64,000 bases of DNA from Amnibacterium sp. CER49 (GTDB lineage Bacteria; Actinomycetota; Actinomycetes; Actinomycetales; Microbacteriaceae): the NCBI RefSeq assembly GCF_029846255.1, contig NZ_JARVWQ010000001.1, forward strand, positions 992,001 through 1,056,000, read 5' to 3'. Position numbers and translations under genes: made by a program. Below, one piece after another: positions 27,692-36,093 of this stretch (the first letter of the stretch is position 1; each line of letters opens with the position of its first letter). Under the pieces are notes generated by a model, which was given only the letters and a program-made list of their open reading frames with translations, made no database searches and was not told the origin of the DNA.

Positions 27692-28501
27692 ATGGCCTCG
27701 GATTGGGAACGGATGTCGGGTGATCCGGCCGTCCTCGCCGAGGTCCGCCGCCGCTACCGCGGGCGCGGCGACGCGGCCGATCAGCTGTGGTGGCCGTCGC
27801 ACCCGGGCCAGGACGGCCCGAGTGGTGCCCCGGACCCGGCCGCCGCGCTCCATGCCGCGCGTGCGAACCTGTACCGGCGCGGGGCAACACGGGAGCAGGC
27901 GGCCGCGCTCACCGCCGAGCAGGAGCTTCTCAGCGCCGATCGGCGCCTCGCCCACGAAGCCCTGCTCGAGGCCCTCGAGGCGCGCGGTCGGCCCTCGGCG
28001 CGGGACGGCGGCAGCGGCGGGAGCGCACGCGCCGCAAGCAGACCGACCCGCATGGCCCTGACCGTGCTCGCCGGCATCTCGCTCCTGGCCGCGGGATACC
28101 TCGTCGGTCGCGCCGCAGAGCGTCCGGCTCCACCTGCGGTCGCGTCGACGGCGCGCGCCTACCGCGTGCTCGAGCGTCCTCAGGAAGCACCCGACCGCAT
28201 CCCGGACACCGTCCGCCCTCGATTCGTCCGATCCGCCTCGACACGGCTGCTCGCGACGTACGGCAGCATCGGCACCGAGGTCTTCGGCGCGCGGGCCGAC
28301 GACGGGCGGCTCTGCCTGCTCGTCATCGTGCTCGGCGCGAAACCGACCGGCACCTGCACGACCGAGAGCGGGTTCTCCGCCGCGGGGCTCTTCGTGGAGT
28401 TCGCGGCCGGGGCGGATCCCGTCAACGACTCGGGCCTGCGGCCGAGCGATCAGATCGGGCTCCTCTGGCTCGCCGACGGCACGCTCACGATCAGCGTCTG
28501 A
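27692..28501 (+). CDS. single-span membrane protein of unknown family, paralogue B
   Basis: 269 aa. The cytosolic N-terminus has a conserved-looking head (AVLAEVRRRYRGRGDAADQL) and the helix HAARANLYRRGATREQAAAL, continuing to RRLAHEALLEALEARG. One transmembrane helix follows (ALTVLAGISLLAAGYLVG, about 113-132), then an extracytoplasmic domain with FVRSASTRLLATYGSIGTEV, CLLVIVLGA, CTTESGFSAAGLFVEF and GLLWLADGTLTISV. It shares the helical motif and layout of 24781-25641. The two extracytoplasmic domains differ more than the N-termini, suggesting a conserved internal partner and varied outside ligands. It ends 7 bp from a convergent FDQTNGT ORF. Confidence 0.7.
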   Translation: MASDWERMSGDPAVLAEVRRRYRGRGDAADQLWWPSHPGQDGPSGAPDPAAALHAARANLYRRGATREQAAALTAEQELLSADRRLAHEALLEALEARGRPSARDGGSGGSARAASRPTRMALTVLAGISLLAAGYLVGRAAERPAPPAVASTARAYRVLERPQEAPDRIPDTVRPRFVRSASTRLLATYGSIGTEVFGARADDGRLCLLVIVLGAKPTGTCTTESGFSAAGLFVEFAAGADPVNDSGLRPSDQIGLLWLADGTLTISV

Positions 28502-28508
28502 GGCAGGG

Positions 28509-28982
28509 TCAGCCCCTGCGGCCGCCGAACACGGAGCCGAGCGGTCCGCACCACGGCCTGCCGTACTGGATGGGGATCGGCTGGACCGCGTCGGGCTCGA
28601 TGGTGCCGTTGGTCTGGTCGAAGACGTGATCGGGCCGCAGGGGCAGCCAGATGCGCGCGCGTCGTCGCGGGGGCAGCAGCGCGGCCGGCCCGGGGAGGAG
28701 GTGCACGGCCGCCCCCCGGAGCACCGCGCGACGCCACATCAGGTCCTGCCGCATGCCGAGCACCGTGCGCGCCACCATCTCCGTCGCGAGCAGGAGCGGC
28801 CCTCGGCTGCCCCCGTCCGCGGCGGCGGCGTGCTCCCACAGCTCGAGGTCGAGCCGGGCGAGCCGGTTCTCGACCTGCGGGGCCGGCACGCCGCGGGCGT
28901 AGGCACCGAGCCAGGCGCGGGTGACCCCGACCGCCCAGCGGTACACCGGCGCGGCGCTCGCAGGACGCCGCGATACGGCCAT
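28509..28982 (-). CDS. hypothetical protein with FDQTNGT C-terminal motif
   Basis: 157 aa from the ATG at 28982 with GGGAG about 11 nt upstream; earlier ATGs are possible. The N-terminal half (VYRWAVGVTRAWLGAYARGV, then VENRLARLDLELWEHAA, LLLATEMVARTVLGM) resembles an actinobacterial membrane-protein family with the pattern W-x-x-x-YxxGxP and an E/D-LWEH helix. The usual C-terminal transmembrane segments are missing; the ORF runs through an Arg/Pro-rich stretch to DHVFDQTNGTIEPDAV. It may be a remodelled or truncated member of that family. Its motif is shared with the small ORF at 27410. Confidence 0.55.
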   Translation of the reverse strand: MAVSRRPASAAPVYRWAVGVTRAWLGAYARGVPAPQVENRLARLDLELWEHAAAADGGSRGPLLLATEMVARTVLGMRQDLMWRRAVLRGAAVHLLPGPAALLPPRRRARIWLPLRPDHVFDQTNGTIEPDAVQPIPIQYGRPWCGPLGSVFGGRRG

Positions 28983-29130
28983 GGAGGGCGATGCTCCCGG
29001 TGAGCCCCGCATGTGCGGAAGGTACGTATCCACGCACCCGAGCGCAAGCGAGAGGGGAGCATGCGCTGCTCCTTCCCAGCGCGTCTCCAGCCCCTTCCGG
29101 CGAGTTCCGGGGCCTGTCCTCGGCAGCGGC

Positions 29131-29144
29131 TGTAAGCGGTTGCA
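29131..29144 (+). promoter_or_regulatory. LacI-family operator
   Basis: TGTAAGCGGTTGCA is an imperfect 14-bp palindrome with the central CG typical of LacI-family sites (5 of 7 half-site matches, close to TGCAACCGGTTGCA). It overlaps the -35 of the promoter before the sugar ABC operon, whose last gene encodes a LacI regulator. Confidence 0.65.
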
Positions 29145-29169
29145 CGGCCCTCCGCGCTGCGTCTACTGT
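29140..29169 (+). promoter_or_regulatory. sigma70-like promoter of the sugar ABC operon
   Basis: TTGCAC at 29140-29145, an 18-nt spacer and TACTGT at 29164-29169, about 68 bp upstream of the lipoprotein start. The operator at 29131-29144 covers the -35, so repressor binding would block polymerase. Confidence 0.6.
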
Positions 29170-29236
29170 CCCCGGAAGGGACGGCACCGACGCCGCCCAC
29201 CACCCCTGCACCGGTGGTCACTCATCGAGGAGTCCT

Positions 29237-30520
29237 ATGAAGAACGCGATCCGCGTCGCCGCAGCAGGTGCGACGCTCGCTCTCGCCGGAATGAGCCTCG
29301 CGGCCTGTTCCGGCTCGTCCGGCGGAGGCACCAGCGGCTCGGGCGGCGGTGGCGACACCGGCCCGATCACCTACGTCCAGGGCAAGGACACGTCCGGCGT
29401 GGTCGTGATCCTCGCCGACATGTGGAACAAGGCTCACCCCAAGGAGAAGGTGACCATCAAGCAGCAGACCGATCAGGCCGATCAGCAGCTGCAGGACCTC
29501 ACCCAGCACTTCCAGCAGAAGCTGTCGGACTACGACGTGGTCTCGACCGACGTGGTCTGGACCGCGGAGTTCGCTGCCAAGCAGTACCTCCAGCCGCTCA
29601 CGGGGCCGTACAAGCTCGACACCTCGGCGTTCCTGCCGAGCGTCGTGAAGACCGGCCAGTACAACGGCGTGCAGTACGCCGCTCCGTCGAGCACCGACTC
29701 GCAGCTGCTCTACTACCGCAAGGACCTGCTCGGCTCGACGCCGGTGCCGAAGACGCTCGAGGAGCTGTTCGGCACCTGCTCGATCGCGAAGAAGGCCGGC
29801 ATCGGCTGCTACGCGGGGCAGTACGCCAAGTACGAGGGCCTCACCGTCAACTTCAACGAGGCGATCACGTCGGCCGGCGGCACCGTGGTCGACGCGAAGG
29901 GCAAGCCCACCCTGAACACGCCCGAGGCGCAGAAGGGCCTGCAGCTCATCGTCGACAACTTCAAGAACGGGAACATCCCGAAGGCCGCGGTGACCTACCA
30001 GGAGGCGCAGGGCCTCAACGCCTTCGAGACCGGCAAGCTGCTGTACCTGACGAACTGGCCCTACATGGTCGGCGACATCAAGAGCAACGCCCAGGCCGCG
30101 GGCATCCGCAGCAAGTACGCGATCGCCCCGTACCCGGGCAAGTCGGCCGTCGGTGGGCACAACCTCGCCATCAGCGCGTTCTCGAAGCACAAGAAGACCG
30201 CGCTGAAGTTCATCCAGTTCATGGAGAGCCCCGCCACCGAGAAGATCCTGATCGACAAGGCCACGCTCGCGCCGGTCCGGTCGTCCCAGTACACCGACCC
30301 GTCGCTCACGAAGGCGTACCCGTACCTGACGACGCTGAAGGCGTCGCTCGACAACGCCGAGGCGCGCCCGATCACCCCGTACTACAACGGCGTGACGAGC
30401 GCGATCCAGAACAACGTGTTCCAGGCGCTGCAGAGCGCGTCGAACGGCGGCTCGCCGGACGTCAAGAAGGTGCTGGACAGCACGGCGCAGGCCATCACCG
30501 CGGCATCGCAGGGCGGCTGA
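29237..30520 (+). CDS. ABC importer sugar-binding lipoprotein
   Basis: 427 aa with GAGGAG 4 nt upstream of ATG. A lipoprotein signal ends in LAAC with the lipidated Cys24, then a Ser/Gly linker. The mature part is a type I extracellular solute-binding protein: DVVSTDVVWTAEFAAKQYLQ, YAAPSSTDSQLLYYRKDLLG, YLTNWPYMVGDIKSN and NLAISAFSKHKKTALKFIQF. Length and motifs fit the group that binds maltose, trehalose or related oligosaccharides (LpqY/ThuE-like); the exact sugar cannot be read from sequence. It is the first gene of the operon under the LacI-type operator. Confidence 0.9.
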   Translation: MKNAIRVAAAGATLALAGMSLAACSGSSGGGTSGSGGGGDTGPITYVQGKDTSGVVVILADMWNKAHPKEKVTIKQQTDQADQQLQDLTQHFQQKLSDYDVVSTDVVWTAEFAAKQYLQPLTGPYKLDTSAFLPSVVKTGQYNGVQYAAPSSTDSQLLYYRKDLLGSTPVPKTLEELFGTCSIAKKAGIGCYAGQYAKYEGLTVNFNEAITSAGGTVVDAKGKPTLNTPEAQKGLQLIVDNFKNGNIPKAAVTYQEAQGLNAFETGKLLYLTNWPYMVGDIKSNAQAAGIRSKYAIAPYPGKSAVGGHNLAISAFSKHKKTALKFIQFMESPATEKILIDKATLAPVRSSQYTDPSLTKAYPYLTTLKASLDNAEARPITPYYNGVTSAIQNNVFQALQSASNGGSPDVKKVLDSTAQAITAASQGG

Positions 30521-30607
30521 TCCGCATCACCGAAAGGGTGCCTGGGTCGCGGGAGCGTCCCGCGGCCCAGGCCCTCCCCCGAAACCCGCTCGACTAAGGA
30601 GAATCGC

Positions 30608-31642
30608 TTGACCGCCGTCGCCGCGCCTCCCCGCAGCCAGCCGCCGAAGCTGGCCGGCCGCGAGAGCGCCGAAGCCAACCGCCGGAGGATCACGCGGATC
30701 GCGTGGATGCTCCTCGCGCCGACCATCATCGCCATGCTGATCGTCGTCGCCTACCCGATCGCCGTCTCGATCTTCCAATCGCTCTTCACGGACAGCTCGG
30801 GCATCGACCCGAAGACCGGCCTCTTCACCAAGGGCGGGTTCGTCGGGGTGCAGAACTACCTCAACTGGCTGCTGCAGCAGTGCCAGATCGGTGGCAAGTC
30901 CCAGGCCTGCCCCGCGGGCTCGCCGCAGGCCGGGTTCTGGAACTCGGTGTTCGTCACGTTCCTCTTCGCCGTGGTGACCGTCGCGCTCGAGACGGTCATC
31001 GGCATCTGGATGGCGTTCATCATGAACCGCGACTTCCGGGGCCGCGGCATCCTCCGCGCGGCGGTCCTCGTGCCGTGGGCCATCCCCACCGCCGTCACGG
31101 CGAAGCTCTGGTACTTCATCTTCGACCCGAGCGGCGTGCTGAACACCGTGCTCCACACGCAGATCCTGTGGACGAGCGACCTGTGGGCGTCGCGGTGGGC
31201 GATCATCATCGCGGACACCTGGAAGACGACGCCGTTCATGGCGCTGCTGATCCTCGCCGGCCTGCAGCTCATCCCGGAGGAGACCTACGAGGCGGCCCGC
31301 ATGGACGGCGCCTCGAAGATCCAGACCTTCTTCCGCATCACCGTGCCGCTGCTGAAGCCCGCACTCGTGGTCGCCATCCTGTTCCGCACGCTCGACGCGC
31401 TGCGCATGTACGACCTCCCGGCGATCCTCACCGGTGGTGGTGGCGGCGGCGGCCAGGGCACGACGACGCTGTCGATCCTCGTGGTGCAGCAGATCAAGCA
31501 GAGCAACGACTCGGCATCGGCCCTGTCGACCATCACCTTCATCCTCATCTTCGCTGTCGCGTTCATCTTCATCCGCCTGCTCGGGGCCAACATCACGGGC
31601 AACGCGGAGAAGCAGCGCAAGGCCGTCGCTAAGGAGGCGTAG
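30608..31642 (+). CDS. sugar ABC transporter permease, MalF/SugA type
   Basis: 344 aa. The start is TTG, supported by AAGGAG 6 nt upstream and by an Ala/Pro-rich cytosolic tail; no ATG fits. Six helices begin at RIAWMLLAPTIIAMLIVVAY. The loop before helix 2 is enlarged (GLFTKGGFVG to QACPAGSPQAG) with two cysteines. The EAA loop, contact site for the ATPase, reads EAARMDGASKIQTFFRITVP. It works with the product of 31646-32566 as a heterodimeric channel. No ATPase gene is in the operon, so a shared MsiK-type ATPase is expected. Confidence 0.92.
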   Translation: MTAVAAPPRSQPPKLAGRESAEANRRRITRIAWMLLAPTIIAMLIVVAYPIAVSIFQSLFTDSSGIDPKTGLFTKGGFVGVQNYLNWLLQQCQIGGKSQACPAGSPQAGFWNSVFVTFLFAVVTVALETVIGIWMAFIMNRDFRGRGILRAAVLVPWAIPTAVTAKLWYFIFDPSGVLNTVLHTQILWTSDLWASRWAIIIADTWKTTPFMALLILAGLQLIPEETYEAARMDGASKIQTFFRITVPLLKPALVVAILFRTLDALRMYDLPAILTGGGGGGGQGTTTLSILVVQQIKQSNDSASALSTITFILIFAVAFIFIRLLGANITGNAEKQRKAVAKEA

Positions 31643-31645
31643 CCC

Positions 31646-32566
31646 ATGACCACAGTCGCGGGCCCGGCGACCGGGATCGCCGAGAAGCAGTCGGGCGAGG
31701 TCTACTCGACCACGCGGGAGCGCGCCCGCCGCCGGAGACAGGGCCGCGCGGCCCTGTTCACGGGCATCCAGGCGGCGGTCATCGTGATCTGGTGCCTGCT
31801 GCCGTTCTACTGGATGGTCGTCATCGGGTTGCGGGACCCCCGCTACACGTTCGACCCGAACCCGCTGCCGTCCCACCTGACGTTCGAGAACTACGTCAGC
31901 GCCTTCGACACCGCGAACGGCAACTACCTGGGTCTGGCCCTGGCGAACAGCTTCTTCATCTGCCTCGTCGTGACCGTGATCGCGCTCGTCGTCGGCATCT
32001 CCGCCTCGTACGCGCTCGCCCGGCTGAACTTCACGGGCAAGGGCCTCGTGATGGGCTTCATCCTCGGCGCCTCGATGTTCCCCGGGGTCGCGCTGCTGAC
32101 GCCGCTGTTCAAGATGTTCACCGACCTCGGCTGGTCGGGGCAGTACCAGGTGCTGATCATCCCCTACATCGCCGGCGCGCTGCCGCTGACGGTGTACACG
32201 CTGAACTCGTTCTTCCGGGAGATGCCCTGGGAGCTCGAGGAGGCGGCGCGGATCGACGGCTGCACGCCCGCGCAGGCCTTCCGGATCGTGATCCTCCCGC
32301 TGGCGGCCCCCGCCGTGTTCACCACGGCGATCCTGGCCTTCATCGCCAGCTGGAACGAGTACCTGCTGGTCAGCGTGCTCGGGAACACCCAGATCCAGAC
32401 GGTCACGTACGCGATCGCGCAGTTCACCGGTTCGATCCCGCACACCCAGCCCTACACGACGATCATGGCCGCAGGCACGATCGTGACCATCCCGCTGATC
32501 GTCCTCGTGCTGATCTTCCAGCGGCGCATCGTCGCGGGTCTGACGGCCGGAGGCGTCAAGGGCTGA
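31646..32566 (+). CDS. sugar ABC transporter permease, MalG/SugB type
   Basis: 306 aa starting 3 bp after the previous stop. A basic N-terminus (TRERARRRRQGRAALF) and six helices from VIVIWCLLPFYWMVVIGL are present. The EAA loop is EEAARIDGCTPAQAFRIV. Motifs YALARLNFTGKG and ILAFIASWNEYLL are typical of the MalG family. Its stop overlaps the start of a 71-residue membrane protein (TGATG). Confidence 0.92.
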   Translation: MTTVAGPATGIAEKQSGEVYSTTRERARRRRQGRAALFTGIQAAVIVIWCLLPFYWMVVIGLRDPRYTFDPNPLPSHLTFENYVSAFDTANGNYLGLALANSFFICLVVTVIALVVGISASYALARLNFTGKGLVMGFILGASMFPGVALLTPLFKMFTDLGWSGQYQVLIIPYIAGALPLTVYTLNSFFREMPWELEEAARIDGCTPAQAFRIVILPLAAPAVFTTAILAFIASWNEYLLVSVLGNTQIQTVTYAIAQFTGSIPHTQPYTTIMAAGTIVTIPLIVLVLIFQRRIVAGLTAGGVKG

Positions 32567-32781
32567 TGGACGAGAGAGGGCGGCGGCGCACGAAGGAGAG
32601 CTACGACCTCGCGGTCGGGTTCTTCGGGTTCTTCGCCGTCGCCTTCTTCGTCATCAGCGTCGTCGCGCAGATCACCGGCGGTGCAGCGGTGTGGGCGTCC
32701 GCATGCTGCCTCGTGGCCGCCGCGGTCGTGGGCGCGATCCTCGTCTTCCGCCGCCGGGCGCTCCGCCGCCCGGCGGAGTGA
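32566..32781 (+). CDS. small two-helix membrane protein in the ABC operon
   Basis: 71 aa. The ATG shares one base with the TGA of the permease, so it is probably translated by re-initiation. Two transmembrane helices (LAVGFFGFFAVAFFVISVVA and ACCLVAAAVVGAILVF) lie between basic ends (RGRRRTKESYD, RRRALRRPAE). Placement between the permeases and their LacI regulator suggests an accessory of the importer, but I recognise no family. Confidence 0.7.
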   Translation: MDERGRRRTKESYDLAVGFFGFFAVAFFVISVVAQITGGAAVWASACCLVAAAVVGAILVFRRRALRRPAE

Positions 32782-32812
32782 CGGCGGCCGGCGCAGAGCA
32801 GGAGGAGTAGCG

Positions 32813-33865
32813 GTGTCCAGCATCTATGACGTCGCTCGGTCCTGCGGGCTCTCGACCGCGACCGTCTCACGCGCCCTGCGGGGGCTCCCGAACGTGTCGC
32901 CGGCGACACGGGACCGGGTGCGCGCGGCCGCCGTCTCGCTCGGGTACGTGCCCTCCCCGACCGCTGCCGGTCTCAGCAGCGGCCGTCATCACGCGATCGC
33001 CGTCGTCATCCCGTCGATGGGGCGATGGTTCTACACGGAGGTCGTCGAGGGGGTCGGCGCTCTCCTCCGTCGTCGCGGCTACGACATGTTCCTGGTCGAC
33101 CTGAACGCCGGGCTCCGGCATCGGGACTCGGTCTTCCCGAACTCGCGGCTGCACAAGCGCGCCGACGCGATCATCGCCCTCGGGATCGACTTCACGCCCG
33201 ACGAGCGCAGGCAGCTCCGCTCCCTCGCCATGCCGGCGGTCGTCGTGGGTGGACCGGTCGCGGGAGTGCCGAGCGTGGGCATCGACGACGCCGCGGCGAC
33301 CCACCTCGCGATGGATCATCTGCTGGACCTCGGCCACACCCGGATCGCCCACATCGGGGGTGAGGACGAGTTCGGGATGGACCACACCGTCGCGCTGATC
33401 CGGCACCGGGAGTGGCGCCGGGCACTCATCAAGCGCGGCCTGGACGTCCCGGGGTGGTGGTTCGGCTCGGGCGGGTTCGTGATGCCGCAGGGGAAGGTGG
33501 TCGCCCGGGCGATGCTCAACCGGCCCGACCGCCCCACCGCGATCTTCGCCGGCTCGGACGAGATGGCCTTCGGCGCCGTGCTCGCCGCCCGTGAGCTCGG
33601 CATCCGGGTCCCCGAGGACCTCTCCGTCATCGGGATCGACGATCACTCCTGGAGCCAGGCGTTCGATCTCACCACGATCCGCCAGGACCCGTGCGCTCAG
33701 GGCGAGCGCGCGGCCCGGCTCGTCGTCGACCAGCTGGCCGGGGCAGCAGACCCGGGGACGGCGCCGCACGTGGCGCCCATCGAGCTGCTTCTGCGCGGTT
33801 CGACGGCCCCCGTTCCGCTGCCCGAGACCGGGCTCACGGCGGATCGGTCGACGCGGTCCCGCTGA
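32813..33865 (+). CDS. LacI-family transcriptional regulator
   Basis: 350 aa from GTG with GGAGGAG 5 nt upstream. The helix-turn-helix is [20 protein letters not shown] (about 5-24) and the hinge helix [12 protein letters not shown]. The periplasmic-binding-like effector domain (about 60-330) includes [56 protein letters not shown] and [19 protein letters not shown]. It is the last gene of the operon it probably controls, binding the site at 29131-29144. The inducer is probably the transported sugar or a product of it. Confidence 0.92.
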   Translation: MSSIYDVARSCGLSTATVSRALRGLPNVSPATRDRVRAAAVSLGYVPSPTAAGLSSGRHHAIAVVIPSMGRWFYTEVVEGVGALLRRRGYDMFLVDLNAGLRHRDSVFPNSRLHKRADAIIALGIDFTPDERRQLRSLAMPAVVVGGPVAGVPSVGIDDAAATHLAMDHLLDLGHTRIAHIGGEDEFGMDHTVALIRHREWRRALIKRGLDVPGWWFGSGGFVMPQGKVVARAMLNRPDRPTAIFAGSDEMAFGAVLAARELGIRVPEDLSVIGIDDHSWSQAFDLTTIRQDPCAQGERAARLVVDQLAGAADPGTAPHVAPIELLLRGSTAPVPLPETGLTADRSTRSR

Positions 33866-33869
33866 ACGA

Positions 33870-33910
33870 CGAAGGGCGCCCGCCCCGTTGCCGGGGTCGG
33901 ACGCCCTTCG
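33870..33910. terminator. bidirectional terminator between lacI-type gene and rplL
   Basis: A 9-bp outer stem (CGAAGGGCG with CGCCCTTCG) encloses a second CCCCG/CGGGG stem. It sits in the 59 bp between two converging genes and can serve both strands. Confidence 0.75.
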
Positions 33911-33924
33911 CGTTCGAGCTGGGA

Positions 33925-34320
33925 CTACTTGAGGGTGACGGTCGCGCCCGCGCCCTCGAGCTGGGCCTTGGCCTTCTCGGCGGTCTCCTTGTTCGCGCCC
34001 TCGAGCACGGGCTTCGGAGCGCCGTCGACGAGCGCCTTGGCCTCGCCGAGGCCGAGGGAGGTCAGCGCACGGACCTCCTTGATGACCTGGATCTTCTTGT
34101 CGCCGACCGACTCGAGGATGACGTCGAAGGAGTCCTTCTCCTCCTCCTCGGCGGCAGCGCCACCGGCACCGCCGGCGGCGGGGGCGGCACCCGCGACCGC
34201 GACGGGCGCGGCGGCGGTGACGTCGAACGTCTCCTCGAACTTCTTGACGAACTCGGACAGCTCGATGAGCGTGAGCTCCTTGAACGCGTCGAGCAGCTCG
34301 TCGGTGCTGAGCTTGGCCAT
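33925..34320 (-). CDS. rplL: 50S ribosomal protein L7/L12
   Basis: 131 aa, normal length. The N-terminal dimerisation domain ([20 protein letters not shown]) is followed by an Ala/Gly/Pro hinge (about 38-58). The C-terminal factor-binding domain contains [20 protein letters not shown] and [20 protein letters not shown]. It forms the stalk that recruits translational GTPases. It is co-transcribed with rplJ 77 bp upstream and ends at a bidirectional terminator. Confidence 0.98.
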   Translation of the reverse strand: MAKLSTDELLDAFKELTLIELSEFVKKFEETFDVTAAAPVAVAGAAPAAGGAGGAAAEEEEKDSFDVILESVGDKKIQVIKEVRALTSLGLGEAKALVDGAPKPVLEGANKETAEKAKAQLEGAGATVTLK

Positions 34321-34397
34321 GGTTCCCTCCTTGGGATCTCGGTGTCGTGGAGCGGACCCTCGGCGGGCCCCCTCCGGGTCTTCTGGACGCGCCGCCG

Positions 34398-34916
34398 TCA
34401 GGCGGCGTCGGCGCCCTGCTTCTCCCGCAGCGCGTCGACCGTGCGGACGGCCTTGCTGAGCGGAGCGTTGAACGCGTACGCCGCGCGGGTCAGGGCGGCC
34501 TTGAAGCCACCGGCGGCGCGCGCCAGCAGCACCTCCCGGGACTCGAGGTCGGCGAGGCGGATGACCTCGTCCTGCGAGAGCGGGGCACCGTCGAAGTACC
34601 CGCTCTTCACGACGAGGAGGGGGTTCGTCCGGCTGAAGTCGCGCAGCGCCTTCGCGACGGCGACGGTGTCGCCGTGCACGAACGCGATCGCGGAGGGACC
34701 GGCGAGCTCGTCGTCGAACGACGTGATGCCGGCGTTGTTCGCCGCGATCTTCGTGAGCGTGTTCTTCACCACGGAGAACGTGGCGTGCTCGCGGATGGAG
34801 GTCCGCAGCTGCTTCAGCTGCGCCACCGTGAGCCCGCGGTACTCGGTCAGCAGCGCCGCGTTCGAGTTGCGGAACTCGTCCGTCAGCTCCGCGACGGTCG
34901 CTTCCTTCGTCGCCAT
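34398..34916 (-). CDS. rplJ: 50S ribosomal protein L10
   Basis: 172 aa. Stalk base protein: [48 protein letters not shown] and the C-terminal L12-binding helix [20 protein letters not shown]. It binds L7/L12 dimers and, in many bacteria, its own mRNA leader. A structured leader with a terminator-like hairpin lies just upstream. rplJ-rplL are about 24 kb from rplK-rplA in this window. Confidence 0.98.
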   Translation of the reverse strand: MATKEATVAELTDEFRNSNAALLTEYRGLTVAQLKQLRTSIREHATFSVVKNTLTKIAANNAGITSFDDELAGPSAIAFVHGDTVAVAKALRDFSRTNPLLVVKSGYFDGAPLSQDEVIRLADLESREVLLARAAGGFKAALTRAAYAFNAPLSKAVRTVDALREKQGADAA

Positions 34917-35118
34917 GGGTCTCCTCGTGTTCGTTACGTCTGCCGACGCCGTCCGGAGCCCAAGAAAAAAAGCCCCGGCGCAGGCGCACGGGGCTGGACC
35001 GGCCCGCGGTTCGCGGACCCAGGTCCTTCTCATGTTCCTGCGCAGGTCGCCGGGCTTCGAAGCCCGGACCTTCGGCCGTCCGACCCGAGGGCGGACGACG
35101 ACCGGCGGTCATCGGCAG
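34917..35118 (-). ncRNA. L10-type ribosomal protein leader
   Basis: About 200 nt of structured 5' region before rplJ. Hairpins include CCGGGCTTCGAAGCCCGG (35050-35067) and arms around 35025-34992, followed by the attenuator-like hairpin. Position and layout fit the known L10 leader, where L10(L12)4 binds and controls the operon. I did not match the consensus base by base. A possible -10, TACACT, is at 35124-35129. Confidence 0.6.
34965..34995 (-). terminator. terminator/attenuator in the rplJ leader
   Basis: On the minus strand a hairpin with arms AGCCCC and GGGGCT (34990-34995 with 34971-34976, extended inward by four more pairs) runs straight into a six-plus T tract at 34965-34970. This is the only canonical intrinsic terminator with a U tract I found in the window. 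It lies 49 bp upstream of the rplJ start, in the right place for attenuation. Confidence 0.75.
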
Positions 35119-35179
35119 CGTCGAGTGTAGCGGACGCGCGTGGCGGTCTCGTCCATCCGCTCCCGGGCCGTCCCATCCC

Positions 35180-35222
35180 GCAGGAACCCGCGCTCCGCGG
35201 CCCGCGGAACGCGGGTTCCTGC
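35180..35222 (-). terminator. hairpin after aldo/keto reductase; repeat family member 1
   Basis: A 13-bp perfect outer stem (GCAGGAACCCGCG with its complement, 35180-35192 and 35210-35222) plus an inner TCCGCGG/CCGCGGA stem makes a 43-nt near-perfect palindrome 24 bp after the stop at 35246. The outer end and flank (TCCTGCAGATCG on the plus strand) are shared with the hairpin at 49715-49757. Confidence 0.7.
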
Positions 35223-35245
35223 AGATCGGAGCGAGCGCGGCGGCC

Positions 35246-36082
35246 TCAGGACGGGATGTAGTTGAACGTGTCCGGGTCGGGGCCCGTGCGCTCGTCGCGG
35301 TTCAGCGCCGTGATGTCGCTCATGTCGGCGTCGGAGAGCTCGAAGTCGAAGAGCGCGAAGTTCTCCTGCACCCGCTCCGGCGTCACCGACTTCGGGAAGA
35401 CGATGTCGCCGCGCTGGATGTGCCAGCGGAGGGTCACCTGCGCGGTCGACCGGCCGAGGCGCTCGGCGATGCGGACGAGCACCGGGTCGTTCAGGACCTT
35501 GCCCTGCGCGATCGGCGACCAGGCCTCGGTCGCGATCTGGTGCTCCGCGTCGAAGGCCCGCAGGGCGTCCTGGGTGAGGTAGGGGTGGATCTCGATCTGG
35601 TTCACCGCCGGCACGACCGTCGTCTCGGCGAGGAGCCGGTTCAGGTGGTGCTCCTTGAAGTTCGAGACGCCGATGGCGCGGACCCGCCCGCCCTCGTACA
35701 TCCGCTCCATCGCCTTCCACGTCTCGACGAAATCGAGCACGCCGGGCAGCGGCCAGTGCATGAGGAAGAGGTCGAGGTGCCCGATGTCGAGCGCGTCGAG
35801 CGTGCGCTGGAACGCCTCCGCCGCCGCCTGCGGCTCGTGGAAGCCGTTGTTCAGCTTGCTGGTGACGAAGATCTCGTCGCGGTCGATGCCCGACTCGCGG
35901 ACGGCTTCGCCCACCTCCTTCTCGTTGCCGTACATCTCGGCCGTGTCGATGTGCCGGTAGCCGACCTCGAGGGCGGTGAGGGTGGCCGCCTTCGTGTGCT
36001 CGGGCTCGATCTGGAAGACGCCGAAGCCCAGCTGCGGGATCGAGGTGCCGTTGTTCAGTCGGATGTTCGGAACGCTCGCCAT
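35246..36082 (-). CDS. aldo/keto reductase, AKR5-type
   Basis: 278 aa. An NADPH-dependent (beta/alpha)8 reductase. The catalytic Asp46 and Tyr51 lie in [13 protein letters not shown], the Lys in IFVTSKL and the His in [10 protein letters not shown]. Further motifs are [26 protein letters not shown] and the cofactor site [20 protein letters not shown]. The group includes 2,5-diketo-gluconate reductases, but the in vivo substrate is not predictable. The start lies 12 bp after the stop of the upstream endonuclease/phosphatase-fold gene, so they form an operon. Confidence 0.92.
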   Translation of the reverse strand: MASVPNIRLNNGTSIPQLGFGVFQIEPEHTKAATLTALEVGYRHIDTAEMYGNEKEVGEAVRESGIDRDEIFVTSKLNNGFHEPQAAAEAFQRTLDALDIGHLDLFLMHWPLPGVLDFVETWKAMERMYEGGRVRAIGVSNFKEHHLNRLLAETTVVPAVNQIEIHPYLTQDALRAFDAEHQIATEAWSPIAQGKVLNDPVLVRIAERLGRSTAQVTLRWHIQRGDIVFPKSVTPERVQENFALFDFELSDADMSDITALNRDERTGPDPDTFNYIPS

Positions 36083-36093
36083 GACGAGCGACG

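Noticed and set aside
29237-32781. An ATPase subunit within the sugar ABC operon
   Set aside because: No Walker motifs occur between 29 and 34 kb, so an unlinked ATPase must be used.
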